Source: JACKBK01 sp963707275 (GTDB lineage: Bacteria; Chloroflexota; Anaerolineae; JAAEKA01). From it: a stretch of 64,000 nucleotides of DNA. This document shows positions 1-9,171 of the stretch, one piece after another (positions within the stretch are counted from its first letter, which is position 1; every line of letters starts with the position of its first letter). Below the pieces are notes generated by a model. That model was not told where the DNA came from, ran no database searches, and saw only the letters and a list, made by a program, of their open reading frames with translations. The position numbers were made by a program, and so were the translations under genes. The stretch spans positions 124,001 through 188,000 of the forward strand of contig CAVPPH010000011.1 of the NCBI GenBank assembly GCA_963707275.1. Reading direction: 5' to 3'.

Positions 1-492
1 TACCTTGTGCCAGCGCCCCATGAAATAGTGCCCCAACTCGTGGGAACCAAGGATCACCATCAGCGTCAGGGCGAAGGGCAGGCCCTCCAGGAGGCTGGCC
101 GGATTGCGCATGACGTTTGCACCGGCAAGCTGCGCGCCGGCCAGTGTCGTAGTGAAAAGAGTCGCGATGGCCAGCACGACGTTGATCCAGACCCGCTGTC
201 GGCCAGCCTCGGAAATGCCGGGAACCGCCGACAGCATGTCGGTCTGGTCCTTGCGATGGAGAAAGGGGGTGTAGCCGAGCGGGTGAAAGCGTTCCTGCAC
301 GACCATCAGGGCAGTGTCGGCATCGGTCAGCAGCCGGCCATGGAACTCGAAAGCCGGCGTCTTGCTGCCGCTGGTTGCGACTCCCTGTACGTCGAAGACA
401 TCACGCACCTCTTGCTGTAGCTCGTACTGCAATTGCGCGGCGGCGTTGTCCTGGTCAAGAAAAAGGGTTTGCTGTGCGTTGCTTGCTGTCAT
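1..492 (-). CDS. Site-2-type (M50) metalloprotease, 5' part only
   Basis: Cut by the left window edge; the first 164 residues are visible, starting from the ATG at 492. HELGH at residues 151-155 is the zinc-binding HExxH motif of M50 intramembrane proteases and lies in a hydrophobic stretch (about 139-156). A first membrane segment runs from about 101 to 120. Residues 1-95 form a soluble head, as in the EGY/S2P-like branch that carries an N-terminal cytosolic domain. Known members cut membrane-bound substrates inside the bilayer, often anti-sigma factors. The second zinc ligand would lie outside the window, so activity cannot be judged. No Shine-Dalgarno sequence is obvious before the ATG. 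Family assignment is fairly sure; the substrate is unknown. Confidence 0.75.
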   Translation of the reverse strand, partial: MTASNAQQTLFLDQDNAAAQLQYELQQEVRDVFDVQGVATSGSKTPAFEFHGRLLTDADTALMVVQERFHPLGYTPFLHRKDQTDMLSAVPGISEAGRQRVWINVVLAIATLFTTTLAGAQLAGANVMRNPASLLEGLPFALTLMVILGSHELGHYFMGRWHKV

Positions 493-582
493 GGTGTCAC
501 CATAGCCGCAGATAAGCCGACGGCAGGCTTACTGTACCCCAAAATGCTGCCCCGTTTCCGCAAGCCGCGGTACAGTTGTGCG

Positions 583-1780
583 TTACTCCCCAACGGTAAC
601 CGGCATATCCAGCGGAACGATCTCGATCCAGACCGGCCCCTGGCTTCAGCTCCAGCGCGTTCATCTCCTCGTCGAGGAAGACCAGCGGATCCTCGCGCCG
701 CGGGCGCATCCAGGTCCCTTCCTGCACGACGCCGTCGCGCAACAGTTGCATGCGCCCCTGCTCCCAAAGCTGTATCTGCACGGACTGTGAACCCAGCACA
801 TCCTCGATGATCAGCGTCGGCACGTGGCTGACGTAGAGGACGGCCACGTTGGGCGTCGTCAGTTGCTCGCCGGTGAGGTCGTCCACGTGTGGCTCGCCCA
901 GAATCCAGCGGCGGTAGGCGCCCGCTTCGGGATCATACTCCCAGCGCACATCGGAGTACTCACTGCTGTAAGGTATTTCGACCGAAGCGGCCGGCTGCGC
1001 ATCGTCTGGCGCCATATCGCTCCAGGCCCAGCCCATGGAGCGCGGCGGCCCTGTCCAGCTCTGCTGCTCGGCCGCGCGCGCCAGGATGTCGCTGTCGGTG
1101 AACAGCGAATGCTCGTAGGTGCGCCCCGGCACGTCCAATCGGTAGAAGCCGGGATCTTTGCGCTCGTCGGACAGCGTGAAGGGCGCGAAGTCGGAGTTTT
1201 CGATCATACGCTCCACATCCCCGCTGGCGCCGGAGTAAACCAGGAAAGAGTCGAACAGCACAGGTATCTCGAGGTCGATCAGACGGGCGCTGCGCACGGA
1301 TCCGATACGTTCGGCGTCCTGGCTGTGATAGATGGCGGTGAAGCGGGTGATGCCGCCCTCGGCCAGATGCTCGATGACCACATCGGCCTGGCTCAGTCCT
1401 GACTGGGGGCGGGCAATGGGAGAGTTGGAGATCTTGATCGCGGCCGGCATGCGGTCCAGCACGGCCTGATCCGCCACCGGCAACCCGGTAAATGGCGACA
1501 CGCCCTCTGGCACAGCGTTGGTAGCCAACAGGGTCATAAAGTCGAAGGTCGGGGAAGGCGAGGGCGCAGGCGTAGCCGTCGGAGTCGCGGTGGGCGTGTC
1601 GATTGCCCGCTCAGCCGTCACGGCGACGGCAGCAATCGGCGGGGACGGCGTCGCCTCCGGCGCTTCGTTTCGATTGCAAGCCGCCAGTCCCAGCACGACG
1701 ATCAGCGAAAGAGCAAGAAGCTTGACAGGCAACAGGTTGACCGTCGGCCGGCGTGCAGACATGCGAGAAATGCTTTCCAT
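583..1780 (-). CDS. DUF3048 domain lipoprotein (one frameshift)
   Basis: Reconstructed length 398 residues. The N-terminus is a lipoprotein signal (VVLGLAAC, with Cys as the lipidated residue), followed by a Thr-Pro-rich linker and then the DUF3048 domain, starting around GVSPFTGLPV. DUF3048 proteins (YerB-like) are secreted or surface-anchored and their function is unknown. Near position 637 a run of four G on the coding strand seems to hold one surplus base. Removing it lets the frame continue as PVWIEIVPLDMPVTVGE and stop at 583; as written, the frame runs into unrelated residues to 497. I chose the ATG at 1780 because it directly precedes the signal peptide; an in-frame upstream ATG at 1897 would add 39 residues that do not look secretory. 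A candidate promoter lies at 1902-1929. Confidence 0.8.
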
Positions 1781-1901
1781 GTGGAGGTAGCGAAGTAATG
1801 AGATGGGTGTATTCAAGACGAGTTGGCTTGTAGGGGCGGGGTCGTTCCGTCCTGCGCCAGCGATCGACCCATTTTGAATACCCCCTAATGAGATCACAGC
1901 G

Positions 1902-1929
1902 ATTATAGCATATGCGAGTGCGCCAACAA
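1902..1929 (-). promoter_or_regulatory. Candidate sigma-70 promoter of the DUF3048 gene
   Basis: On the minus strand a perfect -10 box TATAAT (1907-1902) is preceded at 16 bases by a weak -35 box TTGTTG (1929-1924). It lies about 120 bases upstream of the chosen start of the DUF3048 lipoprotein gene and just past the terminator of the preceding gene, where a promoter is expected. The -35 box is poor, so this is only a candidate. Confidence 0.45.
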
Positions 1930-1953
1930 AGTGAAAACTACGCGCAGATGGCG

Positions 1954-1990
1954 AAAAAAGAGGCGAGAGCGTGGCTAGCTCTCGCCTCTT
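1954..1990 (-). terminator. Rho-independent terminator after the cyclic-nucleotide-domain gene
   Basis: A perfect 13-bp inverted repeat (1958-1970 with 1978-1990, arm GCTCTCGCCTCTT) with a 7-base loop is followed on the minus strand by a run of six T (1959-1954; the first two also belong to the stem). It starts 20 bases past the stop codon at 2010, the textbook layout for intrinsic termination. Confidence 0.88.
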
Positions 1991-2009
1991 CAGTACCTGT
2001 CTCTCTCGG

Positions 2010-4665
2010 TCAGCTCGTCCGCTGGAAGATCACTTCGAACGAGTTGTGGAACAGCGTGTTGCCGCCGCCGCCGCCATCACTGCACTCTGCTTCATCGGTG
2101 AAGTTGGAGTGTATTGGCTCGGCGAATTCGGTACTGGCCGGCGACCCATCGGGATTGGCGATGAACACCGAATACTCGGCGATCTTCCACATGATGAACT
2201 CGGCCTGACCTGGCCCCTTGGTGCCGCTGGGCATCCGGTCAAGGATGTCGCCGTAGTTGCCGCGGTTAGACTGGACCACCAGCACGCCGTCGTAGGGATT
2301 GCCGGCAGCGTCCAGCACTTTCACGAAGATGTTGTGCTTGCCGCGGTTCTCGCACGGCGACAGCCGCCGCGCTGAAACCAGACGCCATTCGACAGACGGA
2401 GCGGGCGGCGCTTCGACCACCGCGGCTGCCTCCACAACAGGCTCGGCCGCGCGTGCCACCGGTTCCTGACGCACTGGGACCGGCGTGTTGGTCGGCTCCG
2501 GCGTGAATGTTGGCGTCGCGGTTGGCACCGGCGTGTCGGTCGGCGTTGAGGTGAAGGTCGGCGTCGGCGTCACGGTAGGCGTGTCGGTCGGGATCGGCGT
2601 TTCAGTGGGCCAAGGCGTGTAGGTCGGGGTCGCCGCGACATCCTCTCCCAGCAGGGCGACAGCCAGCACGCCGAGTTCCGGCGTCGCGGTGGGCGGCACT
2701 TCGACGCCGCCAAAGGCTGGCAGCGCCGCCGCCATCTGGATCTCGCGTACCTCGGCCTCTGCGGCGGAGACTGGCCGCACCAGCGCCATGTAGGGCAGAG
2801 CAAAGCCGCAGATGTACACCAGCATCAGCAACAGCACCACGACCAGTATCTTGGTCACCGTGCTGGCGTCCTGGAACCACGCAATGCCGCCGCTGATCCG
2901 GCTGCCGATGCCGCCAGACTTGGCCGGAGCCGGGGAGGCAGCCGCGGCTGCCGGGGCAGGCTGAGCGGTTTTGGCCGGCGTGGCTGCTGCCACTGCGACC
3001 GCGGTCGCGGCCGGCTTGCCCTTCTTGGCTGCTGCTGGTGGCCTCGCCTCGCTCTGATTGGACGTCCGCAGGCGCCCCTCCAGCACACGGCTCAGGTTGA
3101 GCGCCAGGCTGGGATACTGCAACATCAGGTCTTCGAAGTCCTCGCGTCGCAGCAGCCAGACATCCAGATCGGTAACGGCGCGTGCGGTGGAGGTGCGCGG
3201 GCCGTCCAGCAATAGCGCACCCTCACCGAAGACGTCACCGTCGCTGAACAGAACCTCGGTCGGTGCCGCCAGCGCCGACGGGAATCTCGACGCTGACCTG
3301 GCCACGCTCGACCAGGAAGAGGCCGTCGGGCTCGTCACCGCTGTAGAACACGACCTCGCCGGCGCGATAGCGGGCCGCCTGCAAGCGACGCCGCACTGCC
3401 TCGATCTGGCTGCGGGAAAGGCCCGACAGCAGCGTGATCTTGCGCAGATGCTTGTCGTAGAAGGCCTCGTCAGCCGATGCCAGCCGCTGGGCGACCGTCT
3501 CGGTTACCGCCGCCTGAACAGCCGGATGGCGGGCCAGCAGGCGCTCGAAGTCGTTACGGTAAAGCACCCACAGGTTCGTGTCGGTGGCAGCCAGCGCGCT
3601 GGAGGTGCGCGGCCGGCCGGTCACCAGCGCCATCTCGCCGAAATCGTTGCCGGCGGTCAGGCGGGCCAGCATCTCGTCGTCGCTGTGCAGCTCGATCTGG
3701 CCGCGTTCGACCAGGAACATGCCGTTGCCGGGGTCGCCCTTGCGATAGACCATTTCACCGGCAGGAACATGCTGAAGCAGCATCGCAGCTGCCACTTGTT
3801 CCATCACGTCGTCCGGCCAGCGGCTGAAGGTCGGCAACTGGCGCAGACGCTCGATGGCGATCTTCTGGTCGTCCAGAGAAAGTGGCGCACGAAGTTCCTG
3901 GCTCAGCGCAGCGCGCAGTTCAGGATACTCCATGGTCAGATCGGCGAAGGCCTGGGCGCTGAGTGTCCAGAGCGTAGCGGCTGCCACGGCTTCAGCGGTA
4001 CGCGTCGCCGGCTTGCCGGTCAGCAGTTCCATGTCGCCGAACACCGCGCCGGCGCCCACGCTTATGTCGCCGAACACGCCGCTGGGGTCGCTGAGGCGCA
4101 TCTGTCCGCGCTCCAGAATGTAGAGCGCGCTGGGCGGGTCGCCGGCAGAGTAAAGGCGCTGGCCATCCGTCGCATCGGTGACAGTCAGTCGCTGTTCAGC
4201 GTCCAGCAGCGCGGCGCGGCTGGCTCGCCGCCAGCCCGGCACTGCCTGCAGACGGCTGAGAACGTAGTTGCGCAGGGCGGCCACCGGCATACCGGCTGAC
4301 CGGCTGAGCGCCAGGCCCAGGTCGGGGTCGCGCTGCACCAGCCGCTCCAGATCATTGCCTGACAGCGCCTGCGCGCTAACCGCACCAACTGCCTGCGCGC
4401 CGGAGGCGTGCGGCTGTTCGGCCAGCATGTCCTGGTCGCCCAGGGTGCTGCCCGGTCCGAGAGTGGCCAGTGTGACGCCCCGGTCGGTGACCAGACGCAC
4501 GTAACCGCTCTCGATGAGCAGCATGCGAGTCGCCAGCTCGCCAGCCTTGAAGATCGTCTCACCCGCGGCAAACTGGACCGTGGTCAGACGATCCTCGATG
4601 GCTGAGAGCTGGGACGGGCCAAGGCCGGCAAAAAGCGGCGCCCGATTAGTAAGCTGAGATGTCAC
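2010..4665 (-). CDS. Membrane protein with four cyclic-nucleotide-binding-like domains (one frameshift)
   Basis: Reconstructed length about 884 residues. Four consecutive CRP/CAP-type cNMP-binding folds cover roughly residues 5-120, 125-245, 265-385 and 400-520. Each has the pattern of a hydrophobic start, a GD/GE turn, an LxxGxxxL strand and a downstream helix, for example FLVERGQIEL and FGEMALVTGRPRTSS. The last two keep the phosphate-cassette-like FGE(M/G)ALL..RTS pattern; the first two are degenerate. One membrane helix follows (ILVVVLLLMLVYICGFALPY), then a long Thr-Pro-rich linker and a C-terminal domain of about 125 residues shared with the next gene. The likely topology is sensor inside, linker and last domain outside. 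A surplus base near 3268 breaks the fourth domain; the frames rejoin as VGA-APTEVLF. I prefer the GTG at 4665: AAGGAG sits 9 bases before it, whereas the ATG at 4674 abuts that same site. Confidence 0.78.
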
Positions 4666-4765
4666 GGGGTGCATCTCCTTTTTCGAAAGGTTTGGAGACA
4701 AGGTCCTGAGGCAACGCAACAGCGAGGCGCAGGCTTCTCGTCAAGGGTTCGGCCGATCGGGCGCC

Positions 4766-6074
4766 CTACTGGCGCTGGAACGTCACTTCGTAGACGTAAT
4801 GGCCGACAGTGAACAGGTACTGCTTGCTCTCCAGATCTGCCCGGCAGCTTTCCGGGTCAGGATGCGGCTTGCAGTTGCAATAGCCTGCGGCAAGCATCAG
4901 ATCGAACGGGGGCCAGTCGGCGCTCATTCCGGGTGACTGGCCGCTGATCGGGTTGTTGTTTTCGTCGATAATTTCCACGACACCGCCACCGCCGCGATAG
5001 ATATCATACTGCACCCTGCCAGGTCCCTTGCCCTGGTCGCCAGTCACGTAGATCTGGCCAGTGTAAGTCTCGCGGACACGAACGCCGTCGATCGGGTTGC
5101 CACCCAAGTCTACGACGGTCACGAAGATGTTGTGGTCACCGCCGGTACAGTGTTGAGCGTCCTGGCCGACTGGCCTGAGACGGAAGCTGGTCATCACGTA
5201 AGGCGACGATGACTGCACCGGTGGCGGAGCCGCCGGCTCCGTCGGCTGCACGACGACTGGTGCAGCGGTCGGCTGGGCGCGCGCTGTGGGCGGCGGCGCA
5301 ACGTTCTGCGCTACTTGCACACCGTCGGTCGGGCCGCTGGCGGTCACCAGCGACGCCGCCAGCCAGCCTTCGCCGCCATTCGGGAGCGTCACCTGCCACC
5401 ACTTGCTGTCCTGGCTGCGGCCCAGAATGTCCAGTTCGTCGCCGGCCTGCACCTGGCTGAGCACCGCATAGCCGGTGCCCGGACCGCTGCGCACGTTCAT
5501 CTGCGAGTTCGACCACGACCACCGGGCGCGGCACTGGCGTTTCAGTCGGCGTGTCGGTGGGTTGAGGGACATCGGTGGGGGTGTCGGTCGGAGCCGGCGT
5601 GTCGGTAGAGGTCGCCGTCGGCTCAGGCGTATCGGTGGGCACCGGCGTGTTGGTGGCCGGAGGAGCCAGCGCTACCGGAACGGCCGCGCCGCTGGCAGCG
5701 GCTGCTGCCACAAACTCGCCCGTCATGCGGCTGGACAATCCCAGTCCGTTGGCGAGGTTGGCGAGTGCGAGAGTTGTCTCAGTGTCGCTGCCCTGCGCGA
5801 TAAACAACTCAGCAAGGGCCAGCACTGCTTGTGGCGCAGCGGGCAGATTCAACGCGCTCAGTGCTTCCTGAGCTGCTTCCAGATCGTCAGTTACCGCGAA
5901 GCGGTCTGCGATGGCCACAATAGCTGCGTTGCGTTCTTCGGCTGTGGCAGGGCGGGCTGAGCTATCCGCGCGCGACGGACACCCGCTGAGAACCACTGCC
6001 GCCAACAGCAGCGCAGCGATGAAGCCATAGCGCCGTTGGCGGGTCGTGTGATGTGAAATTTTCAAAATTGACAT
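4766..6074 (-). CDS. SH3-domain lipoprotein with shared C-terminal domain (one frameshift)
   Basis: Reconstructed length 435 residues. The order is: lipoprotein signal (AAVVLSGC), a helical segment of about 100 residues, a Thr-Pro-rich linker (PTDTPEPTATSTDTP...), a bacterial SH3 domain (MNVRSGPGTGYAVL, ending in GEGWLAASLV), a second Pro-rich linker, and a C-terminal domain of about 140 residues. The last domain is paralogous to the end of the neighbouring cyclic-nucleotide-domain protein; shared pieces are HNIFVxVxDxxGNPxDGVxV and KGPG. SH3b domains usually bind cell wall or surface polymers, so an extracytoplasmic anchored protein is inferred. A surplus base near 5512 separates the frames (VVVV then SNSQMNVRSG). 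The gene lies about 100 bases upstream of the cyclic-nucleotide-domain gene on the same strand and may share its transcript. Confidence 0.75.
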
Positions 6075-6171
6075 AGATAAGGGAATCGCACCGCCTGGCG
6101 GATTCCCTTCTCACTCCTTCAAACTTAGCGAAATGGTAGAGCCGACGTATAATGACTTCGGTTCTAACCAG

Positions 6172-6256
6172 TGCCGAAGGTGGGACTCGAACCCACATGA
6201 GCGTTATGCTCAACGGTTTTTGAGACCGTCGCGTCTGCCTGTTCCGCCACTTCGGC
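6172..6256 (-). tRNA. tRNA-Leu (anticodon CAA)
   Basis: An 85-base cloverleaf can be drawn: 7-bp acceptor GCCGAAG (6256-6250) with CTTCGGC (6179-6173), anticodon stem ACGGT/ACCGT around the loop CTCAAAA (anticodon CAA), a long class II variable arm, and a T-arm with GGTTCGAGTCC. The long variable arm and the anticodon identify leucine, reading UUG. The CCA end is not encoded. A good promoter lies just upstream at 6274-6302. Confidence 0.95.
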
Positions 6257-6273
6257 ATTGCAAAATCGTCAAG

Positions 6274-6302
6274 AGTATAGCCGATGCAATCCATTTCGTC
6301 AA
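6274..6302 (-). promoter_or_regulatory. Promoter of tRNA-Leu
   Basis: On the minus strand TTGACG (6302-6297), a 17-base spacer and TATACT (6279-6274) form a near-consensus sigma-70 promoter. Predicted transcription start is near 6267, about ten bases before the tRNA 5' end. Confidence 0.75.
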
Positions 6303-6376
6303 ACTTGTCACTAATACAGCTTCAGTGAAAATAGCGCCCCAGGCAGGACTGACGGTCCTGCCTGCAACTGCAACCA

Positions 6377-6967
6377 ATGGACGAACAACGTCTGATCGAG
6401 GCAGCGAGCCGCGGGGACTTGTCTGCATTCAACCAACTGGTCCTGTCCTACCAGGCCATGGCGTATAACCTGGCCTTTCGCATTCTCGGCACAGGCGACT
6501 CGGCGCAGGATGCCACACAGGAAGCGTTCATCAAAGCCTATCGCAACCTGGGCCAGTACCGCGGCGGGTCGTTCAAGGCGTGGTTGCTGCGCATTGTCAC
6601 CAATGCCTGTTACGATTACCTGCGACAGATCCAGCGCCGTCCCACCAGCTCGCTGGACGATCTCTCGACCGACCCGGAATACACCGGCCAGTTGATCGAT
6701 CCGCTGGAGGCGCCTTCAGACTACGCGCTGCGCCAGGAACTGTCGGAACTCATCCAGCAGGGGATCGCCATCCTGCCTATCGAACAGCGCACCGTGCTGG
6801 TTCTTTCCGACATCGAGGGCCTCAGCTATGAGGAGATTGCGCAGGCGATGGACACCTCACTGGGCACGGTGAAGTCACGGCTCAGCCGCGCGCGGGCAAA
6901 ATTGCGCGATTACCTGCTCGAACGGCAGGAACTTTTGCCGTCGCGCTATCGTCTAGAAAACGACTGA
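6377..6967 (+). CDS. ECF (sigma-70 family) RNA polymerase sigma factor
   Basis: 196 residues, a normal length for an extracytoplasmic-function sigma factor. Region 2 is at about residues 15-85 (FNQLVLSYQAMAYNLAFRIL, DATQEAFIKAYRNL, then the -10 recognition helix with FKAWLLRIVTNACYDYLR). Region 4 is at about 125-180 and contains a helix-turn-helix (LPIEQRTVLVLSDIEGLSYEEIA, GTVKSRLSRARAKL). It directs RNA polymerase to a dedicated promoter set. The next gene, 43 bases downstream, encodes a membrane protein with a small N-terminal domain typical of its anti-sigma partner, so the two probably form a sigma/anti-sigma operon. The Asn-Ala-Cys-Tyr-Asp segment resembles the SigW/SigE-like group; the signal is unknown. 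Confidence 0.93.
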   Translation: MDEQRLIEAASRGDLSAFNQLVLSYQAMAYNLAFRILGTGDSAQDATQEAFIKAYRNLGQYRGGSFKAWLLRIVTNACYDYLRQIQRRPTSSLDDLSTDPEYTGQLIDPLEAPSDYALRQELSELIQQGIAILPIEQRTVLVLSDIEGLSYEEIAQAMDTSLGTVKSRLSRARAKLRDYLLERQELLPSRYRLEND

Positions 6968-7010
6968 CGGACAAGCTATCAACGAACTTTTCAAGAGTAA
7001 GACCAACACC

Positions 7011-7586
7011 ATGAACTTTCGCACCGACGACCGTGATCAACTGCTTTCGGCATACCTGGACGGACAAGCGTCCGCACGAGAGCAAACGCGCGTGGCAGCC
7101 CTGCTGGACAACGACCCGACTGCCCGCCGCGACCTGCAAGCGCTGACGTATACCCGCCAGCTGTTGGCTGAGACGCCGCGGGTGCCTGTGCCGCGCGCCT
7201 TCACACTGAACGAGTCGATGGCCGGTGTGCGCAGACCGGAGCGCGCCGGCTGGCTGGCCTGGCTGCAGCCAACACATCTGCGGCTGGCCGCGGCGATGAT
7301 GGCTGTGTTGCTGGTGGTGTTTGTGGCCGGTGATTTCGGCACACGCTGGCAGGCCGGCGGCGCAGTGTCGCCCAGCGCGCTGGTAGCGCCCTCCGGCGGA
7401 CTGGCACTCGGCCAGGGAGACCCGACAGGTATTCTGGCCGCCAAGACGCCCACAACCGAGGCAAGCGCCGCATCGCCGGCGAGCTTCCTCGGCTTGGCGC
7501 CGGCTACGTTGCTGGCGCTGGAGGTGGGACTGGCAGTCCTGCTGCTCCTGCTGCTGGCCGCGAGCTGGCGCATGACCCGGGCCTGA
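7011..7586 (+). CDS. Putative anti-sigma factor, membrane protein
   Basis: 191 residues. Residues 1-60 resemble the anti-sigma (ZAS-like) fold, LLSAYLDGQASAREQTRVAALL followed by a helix, but the zinc motif HxxxCxxC is absent. Two membrane segments follow, about 90-108 (LAAAMMAVLLVVFVAG) and about 160-182 (ATLLALEVGLAVLLLLLL), joined by an Ala-Gly-Ser-rich loop. Position directly behind the sigma gene, same strand, supports its role as the membrane-bound inhibitor that releases the sigma factor on a signal. The last segment ends almost at the C-terminus. A site-2-type protease gene lies at the left edge, but no direct link can be shown. Confidence 0.75.
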   Translation: MNFRTDDRDQLLSAYLDGQASAREQTRVAALLDNDPTARRDLQALTYTRQLLAETPRVPVPRAFTLNESMAGVRRPERAGWLAWLQPTHLRLAAAMMAVLLVVFVAGDFGTRWQAGGAVSPSALVAPSGGLALGQGDPTGILAAKTPTTEASAASPASFLGLAPATLLALEVGLAVLLLLLLAASWRMTRA

Positions 7587-7622
7587 CCGGCCGGCGCCAG
7601 CAAATTCGACAGGTAATACGAG

Positions 7623-7650
7623 ACGCCCTTCTTCGCAGGAGGGCGTTTTT
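7623..7650 (+). terminator. Rho-independent terminator of the sigma/anti-sigma operon
   Basis: Inverted repeat ACGCCCT (7623-7629) with AGGGCGT (7640-7646), a 10-base loop, and a T run at 7646-7650. It starts 37 bases after the stop codon of the anti-sigma gene. Confidence 0.8.
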
Positions 7651-7655
7651 CGTGT

Positions 7656-7759
7656 CGTACTCGTACTCGTCCCCGTACTCGTCCTCCTACTCCTACTCGT
7701 ACTCGTTTGGAAGATCGAAGAGTACGATTACGAGTAGAAGTACGAGGAGGAGTAGGAGT
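7656..7759 (+). repeat. Degenerate TACTCG-type repeat forming an imperfect palindrome
   Basis: About 50 bases of degenerate TACTCG or TCCTAC units (7656-7706) are followed, after a short spacer, by the reverse-complement type (AGTACGA, TACGAGTA, TACGAGGAGGAG; 7720-7759). The two halves could pair into a long imperfect hairpin between the terminator and mutM. No coding potential is seen. Confidence 0.6.
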
Positions 7760-7805
7760 GGACGGCGGGTTTCGCTGGTGGGGCGTGCTGGTGTAGAATA
7801 CACCC

Positions 7806-8657
7806 ATGCCTGAACTTCCCGAAGTCGAGAACACTGTACGCGATCTGAAACCGTTGCTGGTTGGGCGGCGTTTTGAAGCGGTGGATGTGCGCTGGCCGCG
7901 CCTGCTGAGCGGCATGCGTGTCGAGGATTTCACGGCGCGCCTGCTGGGCCGCCAGATCGTCAACGCCGACCGGCGCGGCAAACATCTGCTCTTCGCGCTG
8001 GACGACGGCCAGACGCTGATGGTGCATCTGCGCATGACCGGCCAGTTGCGCGTCGCGCCGCCAGATGAGCCACCCACCGCCTATGATCACCTCATCTTCG
8101 CGCTGAGCGACGGTATGGAACTGCGCTATCACGACCCGCGCAAGTTTGGCCGCTTTCTCCTGACGGCCGAACCAGAGGCGGCGCTGGCAAAACTCGGCCC
8201 CGAGCCGCTGAGCGAGTTGTTCACCCCCGTTGATTTGTTTGAAAAGATTCAGGGTCGCCGGGCGGCCATCAAGGGACTGCTGCTGAACCAGTCAGTCGTC
8301 GCCGGGCTGGGCAACATCTACGCTGACGAAGCGTTGTTCCAGGCTGGCATCCACCCGCAAAGCCCCGGCGATGCGCTGACGCTGGCCGATTGCAGCCGGC
8401 TGCACAGCGCCATCCGCCAGACGCTGGCGACAGCGATCCGCGAGGGCGGCAGCACACTGGGACGCAGCGGAATCACGAACTATCGCCGGCCCAACGGCGT
8501 GACCGGCCATTACCAGCAACGCCATCAGGTGTACGGGCGGGCGGGCAAGCCGTGTCTGGTCTGCGGCGGCCCCATTCACCGGGTGCAGGTCGCACAGCGC
8601 AGCACGCACTTCTGCCCGCACTGCCAGCCCGACAGCCGCGTTATTCCGAGCGGTTGA
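7806..8657 (+). CDS. mutM: Formamidopyrimidine-DNA glycosylase (MutM/Fpg)
   Basis: 283 residues, normal for the family. It removes oxidised purines such as 8-oxoguanine from DNA and nicks the abasic site. The start MPELPEVE supplies the catalytic N-terminal proline (Pro2) and Glu3. The helix-two-turn-helix carries NQSVVAGLGNIYADEALF. The C-terminal zinc finger is complete: CLVC at about 254-257 and CPHC near the end. The intact frame shows no sign of decay. The gene ends 17 bases inside the convergent YtxH-like gene. It is a household repair gene and gives no clue to its neighbours. Confidence 0.96.
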   Translation: MPELPEVENTVRDLKPLLVGRRFEAVDVRWPRLLSGMRVEDFTARLLGRQIVNADRRGKHLLFALDDGQTLMVHLRMTGQLRVAPPDEPPTAYDHLIFALSDGMELRYHDPRKFGRFLLTAEPEAALAKLGPEPLSELFTPVDLFEKIQGRRAAIKGLLLNQSVVAGLGNIYADEALFQAGIHPQSPGDALTLADCSRLHSAIRQTLATAIREGGSTLGRSGITNYRRPNGVTGHYQQRHQVYGRAGKPCLVCGGPIHRVQVAQRSTHFCPHCQPDSRVIPSG

Positions 8658-8898
8658 TGTTGAGGTTGATGTCGAACTCGGCCGGGCCGGGCTGCTTGGC
8701 AGCTTTGAACTTGCCCTGTAGCTCAGCCCGCCGCTGTGCTTCGGCGGCTGCGCCCGCGCTGCGCACCTCGCCCAGATAGGCGCGGATGTCGCTCTGCAAC
8801 TCCTCACCGCGTTTGGGCGCCAGGATGCCAGCCACTGCCACGCCGACAGCCGCGCCGATTATCAAACCACCCGCCAACTTGATCAGTGAACCAAACAT
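8641..8898 (-). CDS. YtxH-like small membrane protein
   Basis: 85 residues. The N-terminus is one Gly-Ala-rich membrane segment (LAGGLIIGAAVGVAVAGILAP) followed by KRGEELQSDI, the pattern of YtxH/DUF883-type proteins, and a charged amphipathic tail. Members are abundant in stress-related gene groups but have no defined biochemical role. The gene converges on mutM with a 17-base overlap of the two stop ends. Confidence 0.7.
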   Translation of the reverse strand: MFGSLIKLAGGLIIGAAVGVAVAGILAPKRGEELQSDIRAYLGEVRSAGAAAEAQRRAELQGKFKAAKQPGPAEFDINLNINRSE

Positions 8899-9071
8899 TG
8901 GGAATGCTCCTCAGCTTCTGAAGTGTCGTATGTGTCGGGCCAATGCCCGATGGGATTATACCTGACCTCTGGCCGGGCTGCAACACAGGCGGGGTCAAAG
9001 CGGCAGATGTCAAACAGCGGTCCGGCTGGGAGTTGGGTGTGCCAGCCTGTGCCGTGACTTTCCTGCCCAAG
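8899..9071. other. Intergenic region between divergent genes, nothing coding seen
   Basis: The gap between the YtxH-like gene (minus) and the LuxR regulator (plus) must carry two divergent promoters. The plus-strand promoter lies at 9072-9100. I see no small gene, RNA or repeat in the remainder. Confidence 0.5.
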
Positions 9072-9100
9072 TTGCAGCCATGTACCATGGCTGTTACAAT
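9072..9100 (+). promoter_or_regulatory. Promoter with embedded dyad upstream of the LuxR regulator
   Basis: TTGCAG (9072-9077), a 17-base spacer and TACAAT (9095-9100) fit a sigma-70 promoter, with transcription starting near 9107. The dyad AGCCATG-TAC-CATGGCT (9076-9092) covers the end of the -35 box and most of the spacer. That is a place where a bound dimeric repressor would block RNA polymerase. The regulator itself is an obvious candidate for autoregulation. Confidence 0.55.
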
Positions 9101-9171
9101 ACGCGTGTCCTATCGTTGACCCTAACCGCCTGACACGGTGCATGCTGCGATCTTGTACTTTGTCATACTAA

